The translations under genes were made by a program, and so were the position numbers. Below the pieces are notes generated by a model. The model saw nothing but the letters and a program-made list of their open reading frames with translations. It did no database searches and was not told where the DNA came from. This document shows, in pieces, positions 1 to 8,129 of a DNA stretch of 64,000 nt. Each line of letters opens with the position of its first letter. The first letter of the stretch is position 1. Source of the stretch: Streptomyces sp. CB01249 (GTDB lineage: Bacteria; Actinomycetota; Actinomycetes; Streptomycetales; Streptomycetaceae); contig NZ_LISW01000007.1 of assembly GCF_001905735.1 (NCBI RefSeq), forward strand, positions 85,600-149,599. Reading direction: 5' to 3'.

Positions 1-361
1 CGGCCAGGAAGCCGACGAGCATGGCGATCACGGCGGCGATGGCCCCGCCGACGACACCGACCAGGAACGTCGAGCGCAGCCCGTGCACGAACTGGGCGTA
101 GACGTCCTGCCCGAAGGTGGTGGTGCCCATCCAGTACGTACCGTCCGGCGGGGCGGCCTGCGGGCCGACGTATTCGTTGGGGTCGGCGTTGTCGAGGAGC
201 GGGGGGCCGACGATCCCGACGAGCAGGAGCAGCACGACGACGGTGAACCCGATGAGCAGCTTCGGGTTGCGGACGGCGTAGTGCAGCGTCTCGCGGCCGG
301 GCCGGGCGGCGGGGGCGGAGGGCGCGGCGGGCTCGGTGGCCGGTTCGGGCACGGTGCTCAT
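1..361 (-). CDS. Dipeptide/oligosaccharide-type ABC permease, DppC-like (3' part missing)
   Basis: Second inner-membrane permease of a family-5 (Dpp/Opp-type) importer. The start is the ATG at 361, which overlaps the stop of the upstream permease by four bases, showing translational coupling. The visible 120 residues give a Pro/Ala-rich cytoplasmic N-terminus, a first membrane segment (about residues 35-50, LLIGFTVVLLLLVGIVG), a loop containing GTTTFGQDVYAQ, which is the conserved start of DppC-type permease domains, and the beginning of the next membrane segments. The gene runs off the left edge, so the EAA loop and any ATPase genes are outside the window. Family assignment is firm; the substrate is inferred from the neighbouring regulator and operators. 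Confidence 0.9.
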   Translation of the reverse strand, partial: MSTVPEPATEPAAPSAPAARPGRETLHYAVRNPKLLIGFTVVVLLLLVGIVGPPLLDNADPNEYVGPQAAPPDGTYWMGTTTFGQDVYAQFVHGLRSTFLVGVVGGAIAAVIAMLVGFLA

Positions 362-1353
362 GACTGGCCTCCCGCCATGCCGGTACGGGTACGGGGATCG
401 ACCACGACGTACACGATGTCGATCAGGAAGTTGGCGATCAGGACGCCGATGACGATGAACAGGAACGCGCCCTGGAGCAGGAAGAAGTCCTGGTTCTGGA
501 TCGCGGCAAGGATGAGCGAGCCGAGTCCGGGGTACGCGAAGACGATCTCCGTGACGAGCGCTCCGGCGACCAGGACGCCCAGTTGGAGGGCGAGCCCGGT
601 GATCTGGGGCAGGACGGCGTTGCGGAAGGCGTAGCGGCGGATGAGGCGCTGGGGCGCGCCGAGGGCCGAGAGGTAGTTGGAGTAGTCCGACTCCAGCTCG
701 TAGATGATCATGTTGCGCATGCCGATGGCCCAGCCGCCGAGCGCGACCAGGAAGAGCGACAGGAACGGCAGCACCCAGTGCTGGAACAGGTCCGCCGCGA
801 AGTCGAAGGACCAGGTGGGCTGGATGTCGAGGCTGTAGCCGCCGGAGAGCGGGAACCAGCCCGCCTTGGAGCCGAGCGCCCAGGCGAGGATGACGGCGAT
901 CCACATGTAGGGCATGGCGGTGAGCAGATAGCCGGCCGGGAGCACGGTGTTGTCGAGCACCTTGCGCCGGGCGGCGAGCGCCCCGGCCCAGTTCCCGACG
1001 AACCAGCTGAGCAGGACGGCGGGGATCATCAGCCCGAGCGTGTACGGGAGCGCGTCGAGCAGGACGTCGGCCACGGGTTTGGGGAACACCCAGATGGAGA
1101 GACCGAAGTCGCCCTGGAGGAGGGCGCTCCAGAAGTGCAGGTACTGCTGCCAGACGGGCTCGTCGAAGCCGAAGAGGTTGTTGTAGTAGGCGCGCATGGC
1201 CTCGACGGCCTCGGGCTGCGAGACCCGGGCGCGGGCCACCATGGCGGCGACCGGGTCGCCGGGCATGAAGCGCGGGATCATCCAGTTGACGGTGACGGCG
1301 ACGACGAAGGTCAGCGCGTAGATGAGTAGTTTGCGGGCGAAGTAGCGGCGCAA
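358..1353 (-). CDS. Dipeptide/oligosaccharide-type ABC permease, DppB-like
   Basis: First permease of the family-5 importer, 331 residues, about six membrane segments. It starts with a short cytoplasmic stretch and a membrane helix (about residues 8-25), followed by the usual DppB periplasmic loop with the PGDP motif. The transmembrane core carries the EAA-type loop near residues 225-245 (YLSALGAPQRLIRRYAFRNA) that contacts the ATPase. It is transcribed after the binding-protein gene, with a 134-base gap, and overlaps the second permease by four bases. Length and layout are normal for the family. Peptide transport is the default annotation, but several actinobacterial and Thermotoga members carry oligosaccharides, which suits the LacI regulator here. 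Confidence 0.93.
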   Translation of the reverse strand: MRRYFARKLLIYALTFVVAVTVNWMIPRFMPGDPVAAMVARARVSQPEAVEAMRAYYNNLFGFDEPVWQQYLHFWSALLQGDFGLSIWVFPKPVADVLLDALPYTLGLMIPAVLLSWFVGNWAGALAARRKVLDNTVLPAGYLLTAMPYMWIAVILAWALGSKAGWFPLSGGYSLDIQPTWSFDFAADLFQHWVLPFLSLFLVALGGWAIGMRNMIIYELESDYSNYLSALGAPQRLIRRYAFRNAVLPQITGLALQLGVLVAGALVTEIVFAYPGLGSLILAAIQNQDFFLLQGAFLFIVIGVLIANFLIDIVYVVVDPRTRTGMAGGQS

Positions 1354-1487
1354 GAGGGCTCCCCGGGGAGAGCCCCGCCGTACGGTCGGCGGTCAGGTCG
1401 GCGCGCACGGCGGGGCGGTCGTGGAATGGGAGCGGCCGGCCGGGGGAAGAGCCCCCTCGGGAACCGGCCGCTCTCAGAACTGCCGTG

Positions 1488-3221
1488 TCACTTGGCGGGC
1501 TTCAGCTGCGTGAGCGCTTCGAAGCCGCCCATCTCCAGCCAGTTGCGCCACATCGCGGGGGCGTACTTGGGCGCTCCGGGCGCGTCCGAGGGCCAGTTGG
1601 TCCAGGTGCCGGTGGTGGACTGGGCCCACAGGCCGTTGTACCAGAGGGGGATGACGGGCATCTCCTTCAGCTGGATGTCCTGGATCTTGGAGATGACCTT
1701 CTTCATGCCCTCGGTGTCGTCGGTCTTCACCGCGCCGAGCTGCTGGACGAGCTTCCAGGCGTCCTCGTTCTCGTAGCGGCCGAAGTTGACGGTGTTCTGC
1801 TGCTTCTGGACGGGCAGCTGGAACATGTACTCGTAGTACGTCCACGGGGTGCTGGAGAGCTGGCGCTCGTTGTTGACGACGAGGTCGAAGTTGCCCTTGC
1901 CGCGCTGCTCGTTGAGGGCGTTGGCGTCGGGGAACTCGGTGGTGACCTTGATTCCGGCGGCCTTGGCGGACGAGGCGATGACCTTGGCGGCCTCCATCCA
2001 GTCGGTCCAGCCGGTGGGCACGGCCAGCTTCAGGCTGATCTTCGAGCCGTCCTTGTTCTCCACCAGGCCGTCGCCGTCGGTGTCCTTGTAGCCGGCGTCC
2101 GCGAGGATCTGCTTGGCCTCGGCGGTGTCGAAGGTGAAGCCCTCGCTCGCGACGAGGCCCTTGTCTATGTACTTGTCCCACTGCGGGAGCAGCCCGGTCG
2201 GGTCGGCGCCCTTGACCAGGCCCCCGTACACGCCCTTGACGATCTTCCCGGTGTCGACGGACGCGGCGAGCGCCCTGCGGAAGGCCGCGTCGTCCATCGG
2301 CTTCTTCGTGGTGTTGGGCACCAGCCAGGCGGTGTTGGCGGAGAGCATGTAGGGCGGCTCGTCGTAGTACGAGACGACCTTCTTGCTCTTGACCAGGGAG
2401 GCGGCGCCGGGCAGGAAGTTGTTGCTCAGGTCCAGCTGGTTCTGGCCGAGCTGGCCGATGACGACCTCGTTGCTGGGGTTGGAGACGTCCACGATGTAGC
2501 GGGGCGCGGGCTTCATGGAGAGCGCCTTGACGCCCCACCAGTCGTCGCGCCGCTGCCAGACGACCCGGTCCTGGGTGTGGCTCTTGAGCGTGTACGCGCC
2601 GGTGCCGACGGGCTTGTCGTTGACGCCGTCCAGGACCTCCTTGTCGGAACGTTTGCCCCAGATGTGTTCGGGAACGACGGGCTGCCCGTAGAGCGTGAAG
2701 TCCCACTCCTGGTAGCGGGCCTCCTTGAAGGTGAAGCGGACCGTGGTGGCGTCGACCGCCTCGGCACCGGAGAGCCAGCTCCACAGGCTGTGGAAGGCGG
2801 ACGCCTCGATCTTCCCGATCCCGTAGGAGTAGGCGACGTCCTTCGCGGTGAGGGGTTTGCCGTCGGACCACTTGATGCCGGGGCGCAGCTTCACCTCGTA
2901 GGTCTTGTCCCCGGTCCAGCTGCCGGACTCGGCGAGCCAGGGCGTGAGCTTTCCCGCGTCGGGGTCGAAGTGGAACAGGGTCTCGTAGACGAGGCCCTTG
3001 GTGCCGGTGGCGTGGTCCCAGTTGTGCAGCGGGTTGTAGTTGGCGGGCGGCCCCCACTGGGTGCCGGTGGTGTAGAGCGTCTCGTTACGGGGAAGAGCGC
3101 CGCCTCCCCCACCGCCGGTACCGCCCGAGCCGCCCGAAGAGCCGCCCCCCGTGCACGCGGTGGCGGCGAGTGCGATCACGGCGAGCGTGGCCGCGATCCG
3201 TCCCCGGAATCCCGTGCCCAT
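1488..3221 (-). CDS. Family-5 extracellular solute-binding lipoprotein
   Basis: Substrate-capturing lipoprotein of the importer, 577 residues. The N-terminus is a lipoprotein signal (charged start, hydrophobic stretch, lipobox LAATAC with the modified Cys near residue 23) followed by a Gly/Ser linker. The rest is one SBP_bac_5 fold, recognisable from the early NPLHNWDHATGTKGLVYETL region and the conserved ending with VIPLWYNGLWAQ. A strong ribosome site (AGGAGGG) precedes the ATG. It heads the transcription unit that continues into the two permeases. Family-5 proteins bind peptides, nickel, opines or oligosaccharides; the divergent LacI gene and the operator palindromes favour a carbohydrate, which is inference. 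Confidence 0.93.
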   Translation of the reverse strand: MGTGFRGRIAATLAVIALAATACTGGGSSGGSGGTGGGGGGALPRNETLYTTGTQWGPPANYNPLHNWDHATGTKGLVYETLFHFDPDAGKLTPWLAESGSWTGDKTYEVKLRPGIKWSDGKPLTAKDVAYSYGIGKIEASAFHSLWSWLSGAEAVDATTVRFTFKEARYQEWDFTLYGQPVVPEHIWGKRSDKEVLDGVNDKPVGTGAYTLKSHTQDRVVWQRRDDWWGVKALSMKPAPRYIVDVSNPSNEVVIGQLGQNQLDLSNNFLPGAASLVKSKKVVSYYDEPPYMLSANTAWLVPNTTKKPMDDAAFRRALAASVDTGKIVKGVYGGLVKGADPTGLLPQWDKYIDKGLVASEGFTFDTAEAKQILADAGYKDTDGDGLVENKDGSKISLKLAVPTGWTDWMEAAKVIASSAKAAGIKVTTEFPDANALNEQRGKGNFDLVVNNERQLSSTPWTYYEYMFQLPVQKQQNTVNFGRYENEDAWKLVQQLGAVKTDDTEGMKKVISKIQDIQLKEMPVIPLWYNGLWAQSTTGTWTNWPSDAPGAPKYAPAMWRNWLEMGGFEALTQLKPAK

Positions 3222-3262
3222 CGTCCCTCCTTCTCCCCGCCGTCCCTGCCGAGCGGAGTTAC

Positions 3263-3275
3263 TGAACCGGGTAAG
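3263..3275. promoter_or_regulatory. Putative LacI operator, distal copy
   Basis: TGAACCGGGTAAG lies 42 bases upstream of the binding-protein start codon. Twelve of thirteen bases match a second copy just before the lacI gene. The central CCGG with flanking A/T steps suits the CG-centred operators of LacI-family proteins. A site beside each divergent start suggests joint control by the local regulator. Confidence 0.5.
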
Positions 3276-3316
3276 TGCCGTGAAGTTAAGGCCACCTCAT
3301 GCCCCTGTCAAGGGTG

Positions 3317-3330
3317 CGGGAGCGCTCCCA
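3317..3330. promoter_or_regulatory. CebR-box-like palindrome
   Basis: The sequence CGGGAGCGCTCCCA contains the perfect 12-base palindrome GGGAGCGCTCCC. It matches 13 of 14 positions of the Streptomyces CebR operator TGGGAGCGCTCCCA (recalled from the literature), the box through which cello-oligosaccharides control cellulose-utilisation genes. It sits midway between the divergent importer and lacI genes, so it could regulate either or both. Confidence 0.6.
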
Positions 3331-3421
3331 TTTCATGTACCGCGCAGGTGCGTTGCGCGATCACGGGCGCCGAAGGGGGCCGCGCGGACCCGTCGTGCCG
3401 GTTAGGATGTGCACGCTGCAC

Positions 3422-3433
3422 GAACCGGTTAAG
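3422..3433. promoter_or_regulatory. Putative LacI operator, proximal copy
   Basis: GAACCGGTTAAG contains the palindrome AACCGGTT and lies 9 bases before the lacI start codon. It repeats the site at 3263-3275 in direct orientation. Its place over the leader of the regulator gene suggests autorepression. Confidence 0.5.
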
Positions 3434-3442
3434 CGAGGTCAC

Positions 3443-4471
3443 ATGCCCAAGCACCGCCCCACGATCGCCGACATCGCGGCCCGCGCCGGGGTGTCCAAGG
3501 TCGCCGTGTCCTACGCGCTGAACGACCGGCCGGGCGTCTCCCCCGCGACCCGGTCCGCCATCAAGGCCATCGCGCAGGAGATCGGCTGGCGCCCCAACAG
3601 CGCGGCCCGCGCCCTCACCCGGGCCAGGGCCGACGCGGTGGGCCTCGCACTGTGCCGGCCCGCCCGGCTGCTCGGCGTCGAGCCGTTCTTCATGGAGCTG
3701 ATCAGCGGCATCGAGTCCGAGCTCTCGCCGCGCGGCTGCGCCCTGCTCCTCCAGGTCGTCACGGACCCGGCCCAGGAGCTGGAGGTCTACCGCCGCTGGT
3801 GGGGCGAGGGCCGGGTGGACGGCGTCTTCCTCACCGACCTGCGCGGCTCCGACCCCCGCATCGAGGGCGTCGCCGGACTCGGCCTGCCCGCCGTGGCGAT
3901 CGGCCACCCCTCGGCGTCCGGTCCGCTGCCCGCCGTGTGGTCCGACGACGCGGCGGCGGTCCGCGACACCTTCGCGTATCTCGCCGCCCTCGGCCACCGC
4001 TCGGTCGCCCGGGTCGCCGGGATGCCGGAGCTGAACCACACCGCCGTGCGCGACCGGGCCCAGCGCGAGGTCTGCGCCGAACTGGGCCTCGGCGAGCCGG
4101 TCGTCGTGCACACGGGCTACTCCGGCGACGACGGGGCGCACGCCACGCGCCGCCTGGTCAGCTCACCGGGGCGCCCCACCGCGATCGTGTACGACAACGA
4201 CATCATGGCCGTCGCCGGGCTCTCGGTCGCCCAGGAGATGGGCCTCGACGTGCCGGGCGACCTCTCGCTCGTCGCCTGGGACGACTCCCAGCTCTCCCGG
4301 GTCGTCCGCCCCCCGCTGACCGCGCTGAGCCGCGACATCCCGGCGTACGGGGCTCTCGCGGCCCGGACCCTGCTGTCCCTGGTCACGGACGGCGGCGCGG
4401 AGGGGCGCGAGGACAAGGCGGCCCGGCTGGTGCCGCGCGGTTCGACGGGGGCGCCGAACAAGGCCCCCTAG
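3443..4471 (+). CDS. LacI-family transcriptional regulator
   Basis: Sugar-responsive DNA-binding regulator, 342 residues. The ATG at 3443 is chosen because the LacI headpiece begins directly after it: TIADIAARAGVSKVAVSYAL is the helix-turn-helix (about residues 6-25), followed by the hinge region GWRPNSAARALTRARA. Residues from about 60 form the periplasmic-binding-protein-like effector domain, ending with the conserved SLVAWDDSQLSRVVRPPLTAL region. The gene is divergent from the ABC importer. The recognition-helix residues (SKVAVSYAL) differ from the CebR type as I recall it, so this protein may bind the GAACCGG sites while another repressor uses the GGGAGCGCTCCC box. Effector sugar is unknown. 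Confidence 0.92.
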   Translation: MPKHRPTIADIAARAGVSKVAVSYALNDRPGVSPATRSAIKAIAQEIGWRPNSAARALTRARADAVGLALCRPARLLGVEPFFMELISGIESELSPRGCALLLQVVTDPAQELEVYRRWWGEGRVDGVFLTDLRGSDPRIEGVAGLGLPAVAIGHPSASGPLPAVWSDDAAAVRDTFAYLAALGHRSVARVAGMPELNHTAVRDRAQREVCAELGLGEPVVVHTGYSGDDGAHATRRLVSSPGRPTAIVYDNDIMAVAGLSVAQEMGLDVPGDLSLVAWDDSQLSRVVRPPLTALSRDIPAYGALAARTLLSLVTDGGAEGREDKAARLVPRGSTGAPNKAP

Positions 4472-4680
4472 GCCGCGCGGAGGTGCATGTCATACCGGAG
4501 GAGGACGCCGGGGGGCGGGTCGTGCGACTCAAGAGGGCCCCGGGAACGGGCACCGGGAGTGACGTCCGGGGGCCGTCCGGCGGGGACGATGGAGTGGTAC
4601 CCCTGACCCGGGGGCCCACGCCGACGCGGCGGGCCGCCGGGCGGGCTCCGTCCCGTACGCACCCCACCCTGGAGTCTGCT

Positions 4681-5451
4681 GTGACCACCATGTCCACCGC
4701 TCACCGCGCCACCGCGGTGGCCGCCCGCGCCACGGAACTGTCCAAGGTCTACGGCGAGGGCGAGACCCGGGTGACCGCTCTCGACCGGGTCACCGTGGAC
4801 TTCCCGCAGGGCGAGTTCACCGCGATCATGGGCCCGTCGGGCTCCGGCAAGTCCACGCTGATGCACTGCGTGGCCGGCCTCGACAGCTTCAGCAGCGGTT
4901 CGGTGCGCATCGGCGAGACGGAGCTGGGCTCGCTCAAGGACAAGCAGCTCACGCAGCTGCGCCGGGACAAGATCGGCTTCATCTTCCAGGCGTTCAACCT
5001 GCTGCCGACGCTCACCGCCCTGGAGAACATCACGCTCCCGATGGACATCGCGGGCCGCAAGCCGAACCAGGAGTGGCTGCACCGGGTCATCGACATGGTG
5101 GGCCTCTCCGACCGGCTGAAGCACCGCCCCACCGAGCTCTCCGGCGGCCAGCAGCAGCGCGTGGCGGTGGCCCGCGCCCTGGCCTCCCAGCCCGAGATCA
5201 TCTTCGGGGACGAGCCGACCGGCAACCTCGACTCCCGCTCCGGCGCCGAGGTCCTGGGCTTCCTCCGCAACTCCGTGCGCGAACTGGGCCAGACCGTGGT
5301 GATGGTGACCCACGACCCGGTCGCCGCCTCCTACGCGGACCGGGTCATCTTCCTGGCCGACGGGGCGATCGTCGACCAGATGATCCACCCCACCGCGGAC
5401 GGGGTGCTGGACCGGATGAAGGCGTTCGACGCCAAGGGCCGCACCAGCTGA
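4681..5451 (+). CDS. ABC transporter ATP-binding protein (MacB/LolD type)
   Basis: Cytoplasmic ATPase of an exporter or mechanotransmission-type complex, 256 residues. The GTG at 4681 is preferred over the ATG at 4690 because GGAG lies six bases upstream. Walker A is GPSGSGKST (about residue 53), the Q-loop is FIFQAFNLLPT, the signature is LSGGQQQRVAVARAL, and Walker B is IIFGDEPTGNLDSR, followed by the H-loop VMVTHD. The insert and length are typical of ATPases partnering FtsX-like permeases. It is followed after 79 bases by its permease gene. It is closely related to the ATPase at 40101-40889, including a shared C-terminus ending in GRTS. Confidence 0.95.
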   Translation: MTTMSTAHRATAVAARATELSKVYGEGETRVTALDRVTVDFPQGEFTAIMGPSGSGKSTLMHCVAGLDSFSSGSVRIGETELGSLKDKQLTQLRRDKIGFIFQAFNLLPTLTALENITLPMDIAGRKPNQEWLHRVIDMVGLSDRLKHRPTELSGGQQQRVAVARALASQPEIIFGDEPTGNLDSRSGAEVLGFLRNSVRELGQTVVMVTHDPVAASYADRVIFLADGAIVDQMIHPTADGVLDRMKAFDAKGRTS

Positions 5452-5530
5452 ACCGGCGCGTACCGGCGCTTCGTACCCCTTCCTCCGGCACCTCCTCACC
5501 CGGGCCGGCAGACACCCAGGACTGACTGAC

Positions 5531-8059
5531 ATGTTCCGTACCGCCCTGCGCAATGTGCTCGCGCACAAGGCCAGGCTGCTGATGACGATCCTCGCCGTGA
5601 TGCTCGGCGTGGCCTTCGTCTCCGGCACCCTGGTCTTCACCGACACCCTCGGCAACGCCCTCCGCAACCAGTCGGCCAAGAGCTACGACGACATCGCCGT
5701 CGCCGTGACCACCTACGCCGACCAGCGCGACGAGAAGTCCCGCGCCATCGACGCGGCCACCCTGGAGAAGATCCAGGGCCTGGACGGCGTGGCCGAGGCC
5801 ACCGGCCGGGTCGACGGCTTCGCCGGGGTCGCCGACCCCGACGGCAAGCTGATCGGCAACGGCTGGTCCAACACCGGCTCCAACTTCGCCCCCGGCAAGG
5901 ACGGCAAGGACGCCGCGTACACCTTCACCGACGGCACCGGCCCCACCGAGCCCGGCAGCATCGCGCTGGACCGCGACACTGCGGACAAGGGCGAGTACAA
6001 GGTCGGCGACACCGTCCGCGTCGCCACCAACGGGCCGGTGAAGGAGTACACCCTGTCGGGCGTCTTCACCACCCAGGACGGCGCGGTCAACGCCGGCGGC
6101 AGCCTGGTCCTCTTCGACACCCCCGTCGCGCAGAAGCTGTTCCTGCGCCCCGGTGAGTTCAAGGACGTCTCCGTCACCGCGAAGCCCGGCGCCTCCGACC
6201 GGGAGCTGCTGGCCGCCGTGAAGCCGCTGCTGCCCGAGGACGCCGAGGCCAAGACCGGCAAGGCGCGCTCCGACGAGCAGGCCGAGGAGATCGAGAAGGG
6301 CCTCAGCGGGATCAACTGGGTGCTGCTGTCCTTCGCGGGCGTCGCCCTCTTCGTCGGCATCTTCCTGATCGCCAACACCTTCACCATGCTGGTCGCCCAG
6401 CGCACCAAGGAACTGGCCCTGATGCGCGCGGTGGGTGCCTCGCGCCGCCAGGTCAAGCGCTCGGTGCTCCTGGAGGCCGCCGTGGTCGGCCTCATCGCCT
6501 CCGTCGTCGGCTTCGCGCTGGGCCTCGGGCTCGCCGTCGGACTGCGCTCGGCCATGAGCCTGTTCGGCGCCAAGATCCCGGCCGGCCCGCTGGTGGTCGC
6601 CCCGCTCACCGTCGCCGTCGCCTTCGCCGTCGGCGTCCTGATCACCGTGCTGGCCGCCTGGCTGCCCGCCCGCCGCGCCGCGAAGATCCCCCCGGTCGCC
6701 GCGATGAGCAGCGCGCACGCGGTGGCCACCGTCAAGTCCCTGGTCGTACGCAACACCATCGGCGGCCTCATCACGCTGCTCGGCACCGCCGGGATTCTCG
6801 GCGGCGCGGCCAAGGGCGGTACGGACGGACGCCTGCTCGTCGGGGGCGGCACGTTCCTGGCGCTGATCGGCGTCATCATCCTGATCCCGCTGCTGTCCCG
6901 CCCGGTGATCGCCCTGGTCCGCCCGCCGCTGCGCCGGCTGTTCGGGGTCTCCGGCAAGCTCGCCGCGCAGAACGCGGTCCGCAACCCCCGGCGCACCGGT
7001 GCCACCGCCTCCGCGCTGGCGATCGGCCTCACCCTGGTCACCGGCATCTCGGTGCTCGGCGTCACTCTCGGCCGGGCGGTCGACAAGGTGACGACGGACA
7101 ACATCAAGGCCGACTACATGATCTCGATGGCCAGCGGCGACGCGCTCGACGAGTCCGCGCTGACCGCCCTGGAGAAGGCCAAGGGCGTCACCGCCGTCTC
7201 GCCCCAGCAGGCCGTCTGGCTGACGATCGGCGGGCAGGGCGTCTCGGCGTCCGGCGTCACCCCGGGCGACGTGCAGCAGGTGCTGGCCGTCGACACCGTC
7301 GCGGGCTCCCTGAACACCCTGGAGAAGGGGCAGATCGCAGTCGCGGAGAAGACCGCGAAGTCGCACGGCTGGAAGCCCGGTGACACCGTCGCCGTCACGT
7401 ACGACGACAAGAAGAAGGAGACGCTGAAGGTCGGCGCGCTCTACAAGGACAACGAGTTCCTCTCGCCCGTCCTCGTCCCCCGCGACACCGTCGCCCCGCA
7501 CGAGGGCAAGGGCGACATCCGCGAGATCTGGGTGAAGACGGAGGGCGGCGCGAGCGCGGCCCACGAGCAGGCGCTGGTGGACGCCTTGGGCGACAACCCG
7601 GGCATGAGCGTCATGGACCGTCAGGACATCCGCAACATGTTCGGCGGCGGCGTCAACCTCGCCATGAACATCATGTACGGCCTGCTCGGCATGGCCCTGA
7701 TCATCGCGGTGCTCGGGGTCGTCAACACCCTGGCCATGTCGGTGTTCGAGCGCCAGCAGGAGATCGGCATGCTGCGGGCGATCGGCCTGGACCGGCGCAG
7801 GGTCAAGCGGATGATCCGCCTGGAGGCGGTCGTGATCTCGCTGTTCGGCGCGGTCATCGGCATCGGGCTCGGCCTGTTCCTCGGCTGGGCGATCGGACAG
7901 ACCGTGTCCGCGAGCATCCCGCAGTACGTGCTGGTCGTGCCGTGGGGCCGAATCGCGCTGTTCCTGCTGCTGGCCGGTCTGGTCGGCGTACTGGCCTCCC
8001 TCTGGCCCGCCCGCAGCGCCGCGAAGCTCAACATGCTGACGGCCATCAAGACCGAATAG
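5531..8059 (+). CDS. FtsX-like ABC transporter permease, duplicated form
   Basis: Membrane partner of the preceding ATPase, 842 residues. It holds two FtsX units: an N-terminal helix (about residues 15-32), a large extracytoplasmic MacB-like domain, three helices around residues 262-385 including LMRAVGASRRQVKRSVLLEA, a central helix pair (about 410-460), a second extracytoplasmic domain, and three terminal helices with LRAIGLDRRRVKRMIRLEA. The repeated RAxGxxRxxV motif is the coupling site to the ATPase. Such pairs in Streptomyces export lipids, antibiotics or signal peptides, or sense envelope stress. No MacA-like adaptor or two-component system is adjacent. A paralogue lies at 37525-40104. 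Confidence 0.93.
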   Translation: MFRTALRNVLAHKARLLMTILAVMLGVAFVSGTLVFTDTLGNALRNQSAKSYDDIAVAVTTYADQRDEKSRAIDAATLEKIQGLDGVAEATGRVDGFAGVADPDGKLIGNGWSNTGSNFAPGKDGKDAAYTFTDGTGPTEPGSIALDRDTADKGEYKVGDTVRVATNGPVKEYTLSGVFTTQDGAVNAGGSLVLFDTPVAQKLFLRPGEFKDVSVTAKPGASDRELLAAVKPLLPEDAEAKTGKARSDEQAEEIEKGLSGINWVLLSFAGVALFVGIFLIANTFTMLVAQRTKELALMRAVGASRRQVKRSVLLEAAVVGLIASVVGFALGLGLAVGLRSAMSLFGAKIPAGPLVVAPLTVAVAFAVGVLITVLAAWLPARRAAKIPPVAAMSSAHAVATVKSLVVRNTIGGLITLLGTAGILGGAAKGGTDGRLLVGGGTFLALIGVIILIPLLSRPVIALVRPPLRRLFGVSGKLAAQNAVRNPRRTGATASALAIGLTLVTGISVLGVTLGRAVDKVTTDNIKADYMISMASGDALDESALTALEKAKGVTAVSPQQAVWLTIGGQGVSASGVTPGDVQQVLAVDTVAGSLNTLEKGQIAVAEKTAKSHGWKPGDTVAVTYDDKKKETLKVGALYKDNEFLSPVLVPRDTVAPHEGKGDIREIWVKTEGGASAAHEQALVDALGDNPGMSVMDRQDIRNMFGGGVNLAMNIMYGLLGMALIIAVLGVVNTLAMSVFERQQEIGMLRAIGLDRRRVKRMIRLEAVVISLFGAVIGIGLGLFLGWAIGQTVSASIPQYVLVVPWGRIALFLLLAGLVGVLASLWPARSAAKLNMLTAIKTE

Positions 8060-8073
8060 CCGCACCCGTACGA

Positions 8074-8109
8074 CGAAGGGGCCGGTGTCCATGGACACCG
8101 GCCCCTTCG
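8074..8109. terminator. Bidirectional terminator, 36-base perfect palindrome
   Basis: Arms 8074-8090 and 8093-8109 (CGAAGGGGCCGGTGTCC and its complement) pair over 17 bases around a central AT. It lies between convergent genes (permease ending 8059, methyltransferase ending 8130) and so can stop both transcripts. Confidence 0.85.
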
Positions 8110-8129
8110 CTCTGCGGCAGCACGGCGGC

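Noticed and set aside
5345-8098. A 917-residue open frame on the minus strand opposite the first FtsX permease
   Set aside because: Low-complexity Arg/Gly/Asp/Val composition and no domain; it mirrors the GC-rich third positions of the real gene.
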